Positions 26,107 through 36,170 are shown, counted from the stretch's first letter. The stretch: DNA of 64,000 bases from Thermosynechococcus vestitus BP-1 (GCF_000011345.1 NC_004113.1:682001-746000), one strand, 5' to 3'. Notes: a model not told the origin generated them from the sequence alone. Made by a program: numbers and translations.

Positions 26107-27471
26107 CTAGAAAGGGGCGACAAGGGCAGCCCCAAAAAAGACGACGGCGATCGCATCCACGAGGCCATGGAGCAGGACCCCTGTCCAGAGGCGCTGTGTG
26201 CAGGCAAACGCCAAGCAGTAAAAGATAGAGGCGAGGGTTGCCATGAGCATATAAACCCCTCGGTAGGCGATGAGGGACAGTTGCACATCGGCATTGGGCT
26301 CGTTCCCGCCATGGAGGAGGCCAAAAAGGAGCGCACCCAGGAGAATTGCCCCCCAAGTGGTGACGACCGGCGGCTGGCGATCGCCCCCATAGTGGCGCAG
26401 CAGGTCCCGCAGGAAAACCATCAAACCACTGCGAAAGATCACCTCCTCAAAAATGCCCACCCGCATTGCAAAGAGCGTTACATAGACAAATACCCGCAGC
26501 GGCGAGGGGGTCCAGTTGAAGGCCGCCAAGGGCAAAAAGCCCAATAGACTCCCCAAGGACACCAGGGGTACCAAGGCCACCAGGAACATTGCCGCCAGTA
26601 AACGGGCATCCCGCCAGCGGGGTTCAAAGCTATAGCCAAAGTGCGATCGCCCCAAACCGCTGCCCAAAATAATCACCAGGATAAAGAGTTGCAAGGCAAC
26701 AAGGGGGCCAAAACGAAAGTAGGGGGTCGAGAACCAGTAGAGGCTAAAAAGCGAAAGGGCAATCAAGGGAATGTCCTGCACTCCCAAGCCGGTGGGGGTG
26801 GCGCGGAGACGGTGGCGCCGCTGCCAATCGCCCCAAGCACATAGGAGCAGATAGACAGGGGTAATGATCAATCCTTCGGTGTAGGCCTGGGGGAAGGCTG
26901 GGGCAATTAGCCCACGATGGCTGAGGAACAAATAGAGGGCTGCGCCACTGATCCATGCCCACAGCACCGGCGTTGGCGTCTTTTTGTCTCGCAACAGGAA
27001 AATAACACGCACCATTGCCCAGACGCCCCCGAGAAAAATCAGCCCATTCAGGCCCGCCCGATCGCTCAAGATCAAGCTCGTGAGCCTCTGGTGCCAGGGA
27101 AAGTGGGTTGCTCCCGGCAGGGCTAAGCCAATGGCAATGTACAGTCCGAGACTCAGGAGTAACCGTCTCTGCCACCGTTGAGCAATCTTGTCAAAATCAG
27201 GTGTACCCCTTGCCCACCACAGCACTGGGAACCCACCAATGATGACAACGGCGGCGGCCTCCACCAGACTTTCTAGCCACGGCCAAGGGTTTGGGGATAA
27301 ATAGTGCAAATAGAGGAATTGTGCCCAAAACCACAGTCCACAGGCAGCGATCGCCATCTGTTGCTCGCGGCTGCTGCAAAATTGGGGTGAGCGAAGAAAG
27401 GCTTGGGGGGCTGTGGCCAACCAGTGACTAACCGCGTTTTGCACCTGGCTGATTTGTTTGCAAATTGGCAT
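26107..27471 (-). CDS. CPBP-family intramembrane metalloprotease-like protein
   Basis: 454 residues, about ten or more hydrophobic segments. The C-terminal third has the CPBP/CAAX (Rce1-like) motifs: FEEVIFRSGL with the EExxxR core, a FGLLHGG histidine motif and a final LLHGLVDA motif. It is an integral membrane protein; proteolytic activity is inferred from the motifs, the substrate is unknown. The long N-terminal membrane region before the CPBP domain is typical of cyanobacterial members. It is convergent with the transpeptidase remnant (4-bp overlap at its stop) and divergent from pheS. Confidence 0.82.
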   Translation of the reverse strand: MPICKQISQVQNAVSHWLATAPQAFLRSPQFCSSREQQMAIAACGLWFWAQFLYLHYLSPNPWPWLESLVEAAAVVIIGGFPVLWWARGTPDFDKIAQRWQRRLLLSLGLYIAIGLALPGATHFPWHQRLTSLILSDRAGLNGLIFLGGVWAMVRVIFLLRDKKTPTPVLWAWISGAALYLFLSHRGLIAPAFPQAYTEGLIITPVYLLLCAWGDWQRRHRLRATPTGLGVQDIPLIALSLFSLYWFSTPYFRFGPLVALQLFILVIILGSGLGRSHFGYSFEPRWRDARLLAAMFLVALVPLVSLGSLLGFLPLAAFNWTPSPLRVFVYVTLFAMRVGIFEEVIFRSGLMVFLRDLLRHYGGDRQPPVVTTWGAILLGALLFGLLHGGNEPNADVQLSLIAYRGVYMLMATLASIFYCLAFACTQRLWTGVLLHGLVDAIAVVFFGAALVAPF

Positions 27472-27508
27472 TCTAGAACCATCGCGATCGCAACTGCGGG
27501 CAGAGCGT

Positions 27509-27514
27509 TATAAT
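27509..27514 (+). promoter_or_regulatory. -10-like TATAAT upstream of pheS
   Basis: Perfect TATAAT about 63 bp before the pheS start codon. The -35 region is not recognisable and overlaps a GCGATCGC octamer. Likeness only. Confidence 0.4.
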
Positions 27515-27576
27515 CAAGGCTTGTTCCTAGCCTATGGGCATAGATCGAGACCCCTACCCCGCAACCGCATTTTGCC

Positions 27577-28587
27577 ATGACCAGCCCTATTCTTGATCGC
27601 GATCGCCTCAGCCAACAGCTCCAAGATTTGCAAGCGAAAGCCCTGCAGGCGATCGCCACCGCCAGTACCCTCGATGCCCTAGAGCAACTGCGTGTGGCCT
27701 ATCTTGGCAAAAAGGGCGAACTCTCGCAAATTCTGGCCCTAATGGGGAAATTGCCCGCGGGCGATCGCCCCACCATCGGTACCCTCGCCAACACCCTCAA
27801 GGAAAAACTCCTCCAAGAACTAGAAGCACGCCGAGCAACCCTGCAAGCGGAAAAAATTGCCGCTCAACTGGCGGCTGAAAGCCTTGATGTCACAATGCCG
27901 GGGGTCTATCGTCCCCAAGGGCACATTCATCCTCTCCATAGCACCATTGACCGTATTCTGGATATTTTTGTCGGTCTGGGCTATACCGTTGCCAATGGCC
28001 CAGAAATGGAAACCGAGTACTACAACTTTGAGGCCCTGAATACACCCGCAGATCACCCGGCTCGCGATATGCAGGATACCTTTTACCTGCCCGATGGCAA
28101 TCTCCTGCGCACCCACACCTCCTCGGTGCAGATTCGCTACATGGAACTCTATGAGCCCCCCATTCGTATTGTTGCCCCCGGCCGCTGTTACCGCCGCGAT
28201 ACCGAGGATGCCACCCACGCGGCTGTGTTCCATCAGATTGAGATTTTAGCGGTCGATGAGGGGCTGACCTTTACCGATCTCAAGGGCACCGTCACGACCT
28301 TTTTGGCTGAACTCTTTGGTGACGTTCCCATTCGCTTCCGTGCCAGCTATTTCCCCTTTACCGAACCCTCCGCTGAAGTGGATGTGCAGTGGCAGGGACG
28401 CTGGCTAGAGGTGATGGGCTGCGGCATGGTGGATCCGGCGGTTCTCAAAAATGTCGGCTACGACCCAGAGGTCTATACAGGCTTTGCCGCTGGGTTTGGC
28501 GTAGAGCGGTTTGCCATGGTGCTGCATCAAATTGATGATATTCGCCGCTTCTACACCAGTGATCTGCGCTTTCTGCGGCAGTTTTAG
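27577..28587 (+). CDS. pheS: phenylalanine-tRNA ligase alpha subunit
   Basis: Class II aminoacyl-tRNA synthetase catalytic subunit that charges tRNA-Phe together with PheT. 336 residues, normal for bacterial PheS. An N-terminal coiled coil (about 1-95) for tRNA binding is followed by the catalytic domain with HPL (IHPLHST), motif 2 region [21 protein letters not shown] and motif 3 [22 protein letters not shown]. PheT is not in the window, so the two subunits are encoded apart, as is common in cyanobacteria. ATG start at 27577; parA follows 11 bp downstream. Confidence 0.96.
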
Positions 28588-28598
28588 GAGGGGTCAGC

Positions 28599-29234
28599 TT
28601 GGCAACACCCCGTTTGCTGGTGGTTCTCAATGGCAAAGGCGGCGTGGGCAAAACCACAACAGCAATTAATCTGGCGGCCACCTATGGACAGCAGTACAAG
28701 GTGCTGTTGGTGGATAGCGACCCCCAGGGGTCAGCGACCTGGTGGTTTCAGCGCAGTGGTCAATCCATGGGCTTTGATTTGGCTCAGGAGGTCAACCCCA
28801 AACTTCTCAGTCACGTGCGCAAGCTCTCTGACTATGACCTGATTGTTGTCGATACACCCCCGGCCTTAACCTCCAGTGCCCTAGGGGCAGTCGTCCCGAT
28901 CGCCGACTATCTGGTCCTGCCCACCCCCCCTGCCCCCATTGACCTTGCCGCCCTCATTGAAACCGTGAAGCAAGTGGTGGAACCCTCGAAAGTGCCCCAC
29001 CGCGTCCTGCTCACCCGCGTTGATCCCCGCTGTGTCAATGAAGCCCTCGAAGCCCAAAATACGCTCCTGCAGTTGGGGGTAGCCGCCTGTCATTCCTTTA
29101 TTCGCGCCTACAAAGCCCATGAACGGGCCGCCCTCGATGGGGTTCCCATTACCCAATGGAAAGGCAAACACGCTAAAGAGGCTCAAGCCGATTACCGCCG
29201 CGCTGCTGAAGAGTTACAGCGGGACTGGCATTGA
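28599..29234 (+). CDS. ParA-family ATPase
   Basis: 211 residues, deviant Walker A motif KGGVGKTT at residues 13-20 directly after the first strand, [11 protein letters not shown] as the Asp-containing A' motif and a VVDTPPALT Walker B region. The start is TTG at 28599: it is preceded by an excellent AGGAGG (28587-28592) and no ATG or GTG would leave the first beta strand intact. The family partitions DNA or positions protein complexes; without a ParB neighbour the cargo is unknown, and carboxysome McdA-type or orphan ParA roles are possible. It follows pheS by 11 bp, so it is probably co-transcribed. Confidence 0.88.
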   Translation: MATPRLLVVLNGKGGVGKTTTAINLAATYGQQYKVLLVDSDPQGSATWWFQRSGQSMGFDLAQEVNPKLLSHVRKLSDYDLIVVDTPPALTSSALGAVVPIADYLVLPTPPAPIDLAALIETVKQVVEPSKVPHRVLLTRVDPRCVNEALEAQNTLLQLGVAACHSFIRAYKAHERAALDGVPITQWKGKHAKEAQADYRRAAEELQRDWH

Positions 29235-29334
29235 GCCACGCCCCCACCTCAAGCCAGTGGGCATTCTCGCTCCTAGCCAAATCCTGTAAAATCAAAAAGA
29301 CAAAATCGGCAATCAAAACTGAGGGCAGGGTGCC

Positions 29335-29674
29335 ATGGGTCGCCTTTTCGGTCTAGCTTTGTTTTTTGGCGGCTTTTATTTCATCGGCCAAAACATCGTG
29401 TTTTCCTACTCGCTGTTCTTCCGGCTTCTGGGCAAATCTCAGCGCCTCTGGAACGGTTCTACTCGTCCTAATCGGCCTTTTGATGATTCTCTTTGGCAAC
29501 TCGAGCACAAAAAAGTTTGGCTACGTCGCCCTGGCATTGGGGGCCTTCCTCGTCTTTCTCAATGGATATGTTTTCCTGCTGCCCGTCAGCCTTATTCAGT
29601 TTACCCTTGGCTTCGCTGCCATGGCCCTGGGCTGGCGCCTGTTTAGCGGTAATCGGCCAGCCGGTTTTTTGTAA
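29335..29674 (+). pseudogene. small membrane protein gene with a frameshift
   Basis: The frame starting at ATG 29335 gives MGRLFGLALFFGGFYFIGQNIVF, a good start for a small cyanobacterial membrane protein, but then becomes non-hydrophobic. The +1 frame takes over at about 29410-29450 with ASGTVLLVLIGLLMILFG and continues to a stop at 29674 with three more hydrophobic segments ending in RPAGFL. Fusing the two gives one protein of about 113 residues with four hydrophobic helices. So a one-base change or a sequencing error in the region 29405-29450 has split the gene; programmed shifting is a less likely alternative. Confidence 0.65.
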
Positions 29675-29748
29675 GATTCAAGATACCCCCAAGAGTCTAT
29701 TTTGGACTGACTTGTTTTTGAATTAGTTTGAATGAAGGTCAACAGCAC

Positions 29749-32367
29749 GTGGATACAACCGTTCTCAGCCAATACCGTCAGCAAACCCAAGAACGTGCCG
29801 CGTTGGGCATTCCCCCCTTGCCCTTAACGGCAGCCGAAACCTCCGCAGTCTGTGATCTGCTGCAACAGCCACCGGCGGGGGAAGAAGAATACCTGCTGCA
29901 CCTGATTCGCGATCGCGTGCCGCCCGGGGTCGATGAAGCCGCCTATATTAAAGCAGGCTTTTTGACAGCGATCGCCAAGGGAGAACTCAGCAGCCCCCTG
30001 ATTACCCCTGTGACAGCGGTGGAGCTCCTAGGGACCATGCTGGGGGGCTACAATGTCCACTCCCTGATTGACCTGCTGCGCCATGGGAACCCTGAACTGG
30101 CCACTACAGCAGCCAAGGCCCTGAGCCATACCCTCCTGGTGTATGACGCCTTTCACGATGTCCAAGACCTCATGCACCAAGGGAATCCCTATGCCCGCCA
30201 AGTGATGGAATCCTGGGCCAATGGCGACTGGTTTACCTGCCGTGAACCGCTGCCAGAGGCTATTACCGTCACCGTTTTTAAAGTGGCGGGTGAAACCAAC
30301 ACCGATGATCTCTCCCCTGCGCCCCATGCCACCACGCGTCCCGATATTCCCCTGCACGCTACAGTCATGCTGGAAAGCCGCTTGCCGGGGGCACTGCAAA
30401 TCATTGCTGAACTGAAGCAAAAGGGCTACCCCCTTGCCTATGTGGGGGATGTTGTCGGCACCGGTTCCTCCCGCAAGTCCGCCACCAACTCTGTGATTTG
30501 GCACATTGGCCGGGACATTCCCTACGTCCCCAATAAGCGCACAGGGGGTGTCTGCCTTGGTGGTAAAATTGCCCCCATTTTCTTCAACACGATGGAGGAC
30601 TCAGGCGCGCTGCCCATCGAGTGCGACGTCAGCCAAATGACGATGGGGGATGTGATCACGATTTACCCCTACCGCGGCGAAATTACCAATGAAGCGGGGG
30701 ACGTGATCAGCCGGTTTACCCTCAAGCCCGATACCCTCTTGGATGAAGTGCGAGCGGGTGGGCGTATTCTGCTGCTCATTGGTCGTACCCTCACCGACAA
30801 AGCGCGCTCAGCCCTTGGTCTCGAACCCAGTCCCCTCTTTACCCGTCCCAAGCCTCCCGTTGACAGCAGCAAGGGCTATACCCTGGCGCAAAAGATTGTC
30901 GGCAAAGCCTGTGGCCTCCCTGGGGTCCGCCCCGGCACCTACTGCGAACCGGTGATGACAACGGTTGGCTCGCAGGATACAACAGGTCCCATGACCCGCG
31001 ATGAGCTCAAGGAATTGGCCTGCCTGGGCTTTGGTGCGGATTTAGTGTTGCAAAGTTTCTGTCATACGGCGGCCTATCCAAAGCCCGTTGACATTAAAAC
31101 CCACAAAGAACTGCCGGACTTTATCACCTCGCGGGGCGGGGTCTCCCTGCGACCGGGAGATGGCATCATTCACTCGTGGCTCAACCGCATGCTGCTGCCT
31201 GATACCGTGGGGACGGGGGGCGATTCCCACACGCGGTTTCCCTTGGGCATTTCCTTCCCTGCTGGCTCTGGCTTAGTGGCCTTTGCGGCCGCCTTGGGGG
31301 TGATGCCTTTGGATATGCCGGAGTCGGTGCTGGTGCGCTTCAAAGGTTCCTTGCAACCGGGGGTGACGCTGCGGGACATTGTCAACGCCATTCCCTACGT
31401 GGCCATTCAGCAGGGTAAGCTGACGGTTGCTAAGGAAAACAAGAAAAACGTCTTTTCAGGACGCATTATTGAAATGGAGGGGCTGCCGGATTTGCAGTTG
31501 GAGCAGGCCTTTGAACTGACCGATGCCACAGCGGAGCGATCGGCGGCCGGCTGCACAATTAAACTTAGCGAAGAGACGGTGGCCACATACCTGCGCTCCA
31601 ATGTGGTGTTGCTCAAAAACATGGTAGCTCGGGGCTATGGCGATGCGCGGACAATCCTGCGGCGCATCAAAAAAATGGAGGCATGGCTGGCCAATCCCAG
31701 TCTTCTCGCTGCGGATGCCGATGCTGAGTATGCTGATGTGATTGAGGTCGATCTCGATCAGATCAAGGAACCCCTGGTGGCTGCCCCCAACGATCCCGAC
31801 AATATCAAAACTCTCTCGGAATGTGCCGGCGATCCGGTGCAGGAGGTCTTTATTGGCTCCTGTATGACCAATATTGGCCACTACCGTGCCGCTGCCAAGG
31901 TGCTGGAAGGGGAAGGAACGGTGCAGGTTCGTCTCTGGATTGCCCCGCCCACCCGTATGGATGAGCAGCAGTTGCGCGAAGAGGGCTACTACAGTATTTT
32001 TGCCGCTGCTGGGGCACGGATGGAGATGCCGGGCTGCTCTCTGTGTATGGGTAACCAAGCCCGCGTTGCGGATAACACCACGGTTTTCTCCACCTCCACA
32101 CGGAACTTCAATAACCGCATGGGCAAGGGGGCACGGGTCTATCTGGGATCTGCAGAGCTGGCGGCTGTCTGTGCCCTGCTGGGGCGCATTCCTACCCGCG
32201 AAGAGTACCTAGAAATTGTGACGCGGAAAATCGATCCCTTTGCAGCGGATCTCTATCGCTACCTCTACTTTGATCAAATTCCTGACTACGAAAACCAAGG
32301 CCGTCTCATTTCCTGGGAGGAGGAAGCGAAACTACTAGCCAGTATTGGCGACTTGCCCCTGGCCTAA
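29749..32367 (+). CDS. acnB: aconitate hydratase B
   Basis: Isomerises citrate to isocitrate in the TCA cycle. About 872 residues with the AcnB order: N-terminal helical (HEAT-like) domain, the swivel domain with [12 protein letters not shown] (about residues 240-250), and the catalytic domains with the [4Fe-4S] cysteines in SFCHTAAYP and GCSLCMGNQ and the conserved [17 protein letters not shown] block. The GTG at 29749 is my choice, since a purine-rich GAAGG precedes it and the upstream in-frame TTG at 29728 has no ribosome-binding site; the TTG would add seven residues. Its stop overlaps that of a minus-strand gene remnant in CTAA. Confidence 0.94.
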   Translation: MDTTVLSQYRQQTQERAALGIPPLPLTAAETSAVCDLLQQPPAGEEEYLLHLIRDRVPPGVDEAAYIKAGFLTAIAKGELSSPLITPVTAVELLGTMLGGYNVHSLIDLLRHGNPELATTAAKALSHTLLVYDAFHDVQDLMHQGNPYARQVMESWANGDWFTCREPLPEAITVTVFKVAGETNTDDLSPAPHATTRPDIPLHATVMLESRLPGALQIIAELKQKGYPLAYVGDVVGTGSSRKSATNSVIWHIGRDIPYVPNKRTGGVCLGGKIAPIFFNTMEDSGALPIECDVSQMTMGDVITIYPYRGEITNEAGDVISRFTLKPDTLLDEVRAGGRILLLIGRTLTDKARSALGLEPSPLFTRPKPPVDSSKGYTLAQKIVGKACGLPGVRPGTYCEPVMTTVGSQDTTGPMTRDELKELACLGFGADLVLQSFCHTAAYPKPVDIKTHKELPDFITSRGGVSLRPGDGIIHSWLNRMLLPDTVGTGGDSHTRFPLGISFPAGSGLVAFAAALGVMPLDMPESVLVRFKGSLQPGVTLRDIVNAIPYVAIQQGKLTVAKENKKNVFSGRIIEMEGLPDLQLEQAFELTDATAERSAAGCTIKLSEETVATYLRSNVVLLKNMVARGYGDARTILRRIKKMEAWLANPSLLAADADAEYADVIEVDLDQIKEPLVAAPNDPDNIKTLSECAGDPVQEVFIGSCMTNIGHYRAAAKVLEGEGTVQVRLWIAPPTRMDEQQLREEGYYSIFAAAGARMEMPGCSLCMGNQARVADNTTVFSTSTRNFNNRMGKGARVYLGSAELAAVCALLGRIPTREEYLEIVTRKIDPFAADLYRYLYFDQIPDYENQGRLISWEEEAKLLASIGDLPLA

Positions 32368-32648
32368 ACCCAGCGGGAGAAAGCAACACCGGCTTCCACA
32401 CAAAGAAACCCTAGGATAGGGGTGCTGAGCCAATAGAGCCACGCCAGCCAGGGATAGCCTTCGCGGCGGAGGCTGGATACCTCTAGGATAAACGTGGAAA
32501 AGGTGGTCAGGTCCTGGGCTACTGCATGGCGTAAATGACGATATTTATCTTGGCTGAGATTGGCTAGAGCTCCTGGGAGAGACTGCGGATGCTCTGCTAC
32601 TGCGCGGCGACCATGCCAAAAATCCCAAAGGTCTGAATTGGTTAATTC
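32364..32648 (-). pseudogene. 3' remnant of a membrane-associated gene
   Basis: An open frame of 94 codons on the minus strand with protein-like composition, running from just after a TAG at 32651 to a stop that overlaps the acnB stop. It encodes a helical region with many basic and aromatic residues (LWDFWHGRRAVAEHP, KYRHLRHAVAQDL) and a hydrophobic end (YPWLAWLYWLSTPILGFLC). There is no ATG, GTG or TTG in the first two thirds, so it is probably the surviving C-terminal part of a longer gene. I do not recognise the family. Confidence 0.5.
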
Positions 32649-33306
32649 CTAAAACCTTTGGTCTGTTCAATTCAAATCCCTGCTTCTATTGAGAAGTTCA
32701 TACATTCTCCTAATGAGGTCAACTTTTTGCGCTTGAATGTCTATTGTCCTCCCCTTTTCTTGGGAACGCCTACTATCCTATCTACCTACCCTCTAGGAAC
32801 ACTTGACTTTGCCGCTTGAAGTCCTGTTTGCCCCTTTAGTTATCCCCAGGGCGATTTTTGCTGGTTGAGGAAACTGCTGCTGCATCCCATTGCCATAAAG
32901 CACTCTTAACCCTGTCTCAGTGACTGTTGCCAATTGCCATCACCTTTCAAGTGGACATTTAACTGTTAGGGGCTCTGGAAGTGATCAGTTGGGCATGGAT
33001 TGAGAATAAATTCAGATAAAAGTAAATTCATTTCTATTGGGGTCAAATCCTATTTGAGTAAAAGTACTCAGGGATAATATCAACATTTGTTACAAATGTT
33101 ACTGGGGATCATAAGAGTTGTAGAGAATCCCCATGAAACGCTGACATTTCCTCCCATTCCCGAGGGGATCGCAGTAGCTTGAGAATCAGTACAGAACAGT
33201 ATGTGAATGTGTTGTGACGGTTTCGGGCTGTTATAAAACAGATGCCCTGATGACTACACCAAGGAATTGTTCTGTAAAGACTGCAAACCCTATCTATAGA
33301 GTGCCT
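32649..33306. other. AT-rich gap upstream of pntA
   Basis: About 660 bp without a credible gene on either strand. It holds an inverted repeat pair CCAAAGGT (32625-32632)/ACCTTTGG (32654-32661) at its left edge, a 16-mer ATTGCCATAAAGCACT at 32889-32904 that also occurs at 20390-20405, and a 19-bp palindrome at 33082-33100. The pntA promoter must lie here. Confidence 0.5.
33082..33100. promoter_or_regulatory. 19-bp palindrome upstream of the pntA operon
   Basis: Perfect dyad AACATTTGT-T-ACAAATGTT, 206 bp before the pntA start codon. The odd centre and 9-bp arms fit a dimeric regulator operator. It is not the NtcA (GTA-N8-TAC) or SyCRP1 (TGTGA-N6-TCACA) consensus, and only loosely resembles an RpaB HLR1 half (GTTACAAA). 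A hairpin in a leader RNA is the alternative. Confidence 0.5.
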
Positions 33307-34461
33307 ATGAAAGTTGGGGTCGTTAAGGAACGCGAAGTGGGGGAACAGCGGGTTGCCCTGATTCCTGAAGTTGTTGCCAAGCTGGTGCAGCAGGGGTATC
33401 ACCTCTGGGTGGAGTCCGGTGCAGGGGATATGGCTCACTTCAGCGATGATGACTACCGTGCCGCAGGGGCGGAAATTGGTTACTCGATTGAAGAGGTCTG
33501 GGGCAGTGTTGATGTGCTGCTCAAGGTTGCGCCGCTGCGCGATCGCGAGGTGGAGTGGATTCGCCCTGGCACCACCCTCATGAGTTTTCTCAATCCCCTA
33601 GGGAATCCGTGGCAAATGCAACACTTGGCAGAGCGGCACATTACTGCCTTTGCCCTCGAGTGTATTCCCCGCACCAGTCGTGCCCAGAGTATGGATGCCC
33701 TCTCTTCCCAAGCGGCAGTGGCGGGCTATGCGGCAGTGTTATTGGCCGCTTCCCATTTGCCGCGCTTTTTCCCCATGTTGACGACAGCCGCGGGTACAAT
33801 TCCCCCCGCCAAGGTGTTTGTGATTGGGGCAGGAGTGGCTGGCTTGCAGGCGATCGCGACCGCTCGGCGTCTAGGCGCGGTTGTTGAAGCCTTTGATATT
33901 CGCCCAGCGGTCAAAGAAGAAGTGCAAAGCCTCGGTGCCAAATTTGTGGAAGTCAACCTTGAGGAGGAGACGGGGGCTGCTGGCAGCTATGCCAAAGAGG
34001 TTTCTGAGGCCGCAAAGCACAAAACCCAAGAGGCGATCGCTGCCCATGTCCACAGCGCCGATGTGATCATTACCACGGCCCAAGTTCCTGGTAAACCGGC
34101 TCCCCTGTTAATTACAGAACGTATGGTGGCCAGCATGAAACCGGGTTCAGTCATTGTGGATTTAGCCGCTGAACAGGGGGGCAACTGTGCCTGCACAGAA
34201 CCAGGGCGCTCCATTTGTCATCAGCGGGTTACCATTATTGGCCCGATTAATCTGCCCTCCACGATGGCGGTGCATGCCAGTCAAATGTATGCCAAAAACA
34301 TTTCAACGCTCCTGAAGTACGTTGCTCCCAAGGGGGAATTGGTGTTGAACTTTGGCGATGACATTGTGGATGCCGCCTGTGTCACCCATGAAGGGCAGGT
34401 CCGCAACCCACGGGTGCTGCAACTCCTGCATCCTGCCCAAACCTTGGCACCCATGCTTTAG
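33307..34461 (+). CDS. pntA: NAD(P) transhydrogenase subunit alpha part 1 (soluble NAD-binding)
   Basis: Proton-translocating transhydrogenase domain I, which binds NAD(H) on the cytoplasmic side. 384 residues from ATG 33307 (MKVGVVKEREVGEQRVALIP); an upstream GTG frame to 33214 adds a non-conserved N-terminus. Alanine-dehydrogenase-like fold with the Rossmann motif VIGAGVAGLQAIATA and the SMKPGSVIVDLAAEQGGN and mobile-loop region typical of PntA. First gene of pntA1-pntA2-pntB, the three-subunit arrangement used by cyanobacteria; 24 bp to the next start. Confidence 0.95.
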   Translation: MKVGVVKEREVGEQRVALIPEVVAKLVQQGYHLWVESGAGDMAHFSDDDYRAAGAEIGYSIEEVWGSVDVLLKVAPLRDREVEWIRPGTTLMSFLNPLGNPWQMQHLAERHITAFALECIPRTSRAQSMDALSSQAAVAGYAAVLLAASHLPRFFPMLTTAAGTIPPAKVFVIGAGVAGLQAIATARRLGAVVEAFDIRPAVKEEVQSLGAKFVEVNLEEETGAAGSYAKEVSEAAKHKTQEAIAAHVHSADVIITTAQVPGKPAPLLITERMVASMKPGSVIVDLAAEQGGNCACTEPGRSICHQRVTIIGPINLPSTMAVHASQMYAKNISTLLKYVAPKGELVLNFGDDIVDAACVTHEGQVRNPRVLQLLHPAQTLAPML

Positions 34462-34485
34462 TTCTTTGCTCAGGGGGTGAGTTCA

Positions 34486-34764
34486 ATGACAGATTCTGTG
34501 CTTGTTGGTCTGATGATTTTTGTCTTGGCTAGTTTCATTGGCTTTGAGGTGATTAACAAAGTCCCCCCCACGCTACATACTCCCCTCATGTCTGGCTCCA
34601 ATGCCATTTCTGGTATTGCTGTGATTGGTGCCCTGCTGATGGCGGGGAGTGGGCGCACAACCTTAACGGTCGTCTTGGGATTCATTGCGACGGTGCTAGC
34701 CACGATTAACGTGGTGGGCGGTTTTTTGGTCACGGATCGCATGTTGCAGATGTTTAAGCGGTAG
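34486..34764 (+). CDS. pntA2: NAD(P) transhydrogenase subunit alpha part 2 (membrane)
   Basis: 92 residues, three transmembrane helices corresponding to the C-terminal membrane part of a fused PntA. Family block GFEVINKVPPTLHTPLMSGSNAISGI is complete. I prefer the ATG at 34486, which follows a GGGGGTG at a suitable distance; a GTG at 34477 overlaps that site. 5 bp separate its stop from pntB. Confidence 0.95.
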   Translation: MTDSVLVGLMIFVLASFIGFEVINKVPPTLHTPLMSGSNAISGIAVIGALLMAGSGRTTLTVVLGFIATVLATINVVGGFLVTDRMLQMFKR

Positions 34765-34769
34765 GAACC

Positions 34770-36170
34770 ATGGATTGGCTAACACGCATTGAAGAATTGA
34801 GCTATCTGGGTGCGGCAGCGCTCTTTATCCTCGGTTTGAAAAAACTGGGGTCTCCAGCCACGGCACGTCAAGGAAATTGCCTTGCTGCGTTGGGGATGTT
34901 GATTGCGATTGTGGTCACGCTCCTCGATCGCCAGATGATGAGCTACACGGGTGTCCTAGCGGCCATTGGCCTCGGCAGTGTCATTGGCGCGATCGCTGCC
35001 TACAAAGTGGAAATGACGGCCATGCCTCAGATGGTGGGGTTACTCAATGGCTTAGGAGGGGCGGCCTCTGCCCTGGTGGGTATCGGTGAATTTTGCCGCA
35101 GCGTGACCCTGGGTGAACCACTGACCCCCAGCACACTGATCACCATTATTTTGGGGGTGCTCATTGGCGGGGTCACCCTCACTGGTAGCCTTGTTGCCTT
35201 TGGCAAACTTCAGGGACTGATGTCAGGAACCCCGATCATTTTCCCAATGCAGCAGGCCATTAACCTCGGCTTACTGGTGGCTTTCTTGGTTGCCAGTGGG
35301 TGGGTGTGGTTGGATCCGAGTCAGCTGCTGCTGTTCTGGGGCTTGGTGGCGATCGCCAGCGTTTTAGGGGTGCTCTTTGTCCTGCCCATTGGGGGTGCCG
35401 ATATGCCGGTCGTCATTTCCCTCTTGAACTCCCTCTCAGGGCTGGCTGCCAGTGCCGCTGGTTTTATTGTTGGCAACAGTATATTGATTATTGCGGGTGC
35501 CTTGGTGGGGGCTTCAGGGCTGATTTTAACCCAGATTATGTGCAAAGCCATGAATCGCTCCTTGGCCAATGTCCTCTTTAGTGGTTTTGGCAGTACGACA
35601 ACCGGCAACGGAGCAGTGACAGCGCATGCCACGGCGAAGTCAGTGCGCACCATTGACCCTGAAGAAAGTGCAATGATGCTCGGCTATGCCAAGTCGGTGG
35701 TCATTGTCCCCGGCTACGGCATGGCGGTGGCTCAAGCGCAGCACAGCGTCAAAGAACTAGCGGATCAATTGGAGCGGCTGGGGGTCGATGTCAAATACGC
35801 GATTCACCCCGTTGCCGGTCGCATGCCGGGACACATGAATGTGCTGCTTGCTGAGGCGAACGTCCCCTACCCCCAACTCAAGGACATGGAGGACATCAAT
35901 CCAGAATTTGAGAATGTGGATATAGCACTGGTGATTGGCGCCAATGATGTTGTCAATCCCGCTGCCCGCACCAACCCCGGCAGCCCCGTGTATGGGATGC
36001 CCATTCTCGATGTGGATCGGGCCCGGCACACGATTGTGATCAAGCGCAGCCTCAATCCAGGTTTTGCCGGTATTGACAATGAGTTGTTCTACAAAGAGAA
36101 AACGCTGATGCTCTTTGGCAATGCCAAGGAAGTGCTCAATCAACTCATTGCCGAGGTGAAACACCTCTAG
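34770..36170 (+). CDS. pntB: NAD(P) transhydrogenase subunit beta
   Basis: 466 residues: nine or so N-terminal membrane helices forming the proton path, then a soluble NADP(H)-binding domain (from about residue 290) with the nucleotide site VPGYGMAVAQAQH and the conserved AIHPVAGRMPGHMNVLLAEANVPY and ALVIGANDVVNPAA blocks. Together with the two PntA parts it couples hydride transfer from NADH to NADP+ with proton movement. Its 3' end overlaps the convergent HAD gene by 26 bp. Confidence 0.96.
   Translation: MDWLTRIEELSYLGAAALFILGLKKLGSPATARQGNCLAALGMLIAIVVTLLDRQMMSYTGVLAAIGLGSVIGAIAAYKVEMTAMPQMVGLLNGLGGAASALVGIGEFCRSVTLGEPLTPSTLITIILGVLIGGVTLTGSLVAFGKLQGLMSGTPIIFPMQQAINLGLLVAFLVASGWVWLDPSQLLLFWGLVAIASVLGVLFVLPIGGADMPVVISLLNSLSGLAASAAGFIVGNSILIIAGALVGASGLILTQIMCKAMNRSLANVLFSGFGSTTTGNGAVTAHATAKSVRTIDPEESAMMLGYAKSVVIVPGYGMAVAQAQHSVKELADQLERLGVDVKYAIHPVAGRMPGHMNVLLAEANVPYPQLKDMEDINPEFENVDIALVIGANDVVNPAARTNPGSPVYGMPILDVDRARHTIVIKRSLNPGFAGIDNELFYKEKTLMLFGNAKEVLNQLIAEVKHL

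Larger units (their letters stand above)
24272..26110 (+). pseudogene. L,D-transpeptidase (YkuD family), interrupted by a tnpB element
   Basis: The two halves lie either side of an inserted element. The 5' part (24272-24532) encodes a hydrophobic signal segment (LGVVALLSWSFWG) and the start of the YkuD fold (RLEISLSRRQLTLYQ, TPIGQFQVRQ). The 3' part (25850-26110) continues in the same frame with VKMIRDPAWKNPFTG and ends with the catalytic motif SHGCVRMYN and VPVIVVP. Joining 24532 to 25850 restores one continuous protein of about 173 residues. In its present state translation stops inside the element (TSSPR) before the catalytic Cys, so the enzyme that would cross-link peptidoglycan by 3-3 bonds is lost unless a paralogue exists. 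The exact start (GTG 24272 or a later GTG/TTG) is uncertain. Confidence 0.85.

Noticed and set aside
32660-32690. TTCAAATCC resembling a tRNA T-loop
   Set aside because: No matching acceptor, D or anticodon stems could be folded in the 80 bp around it.
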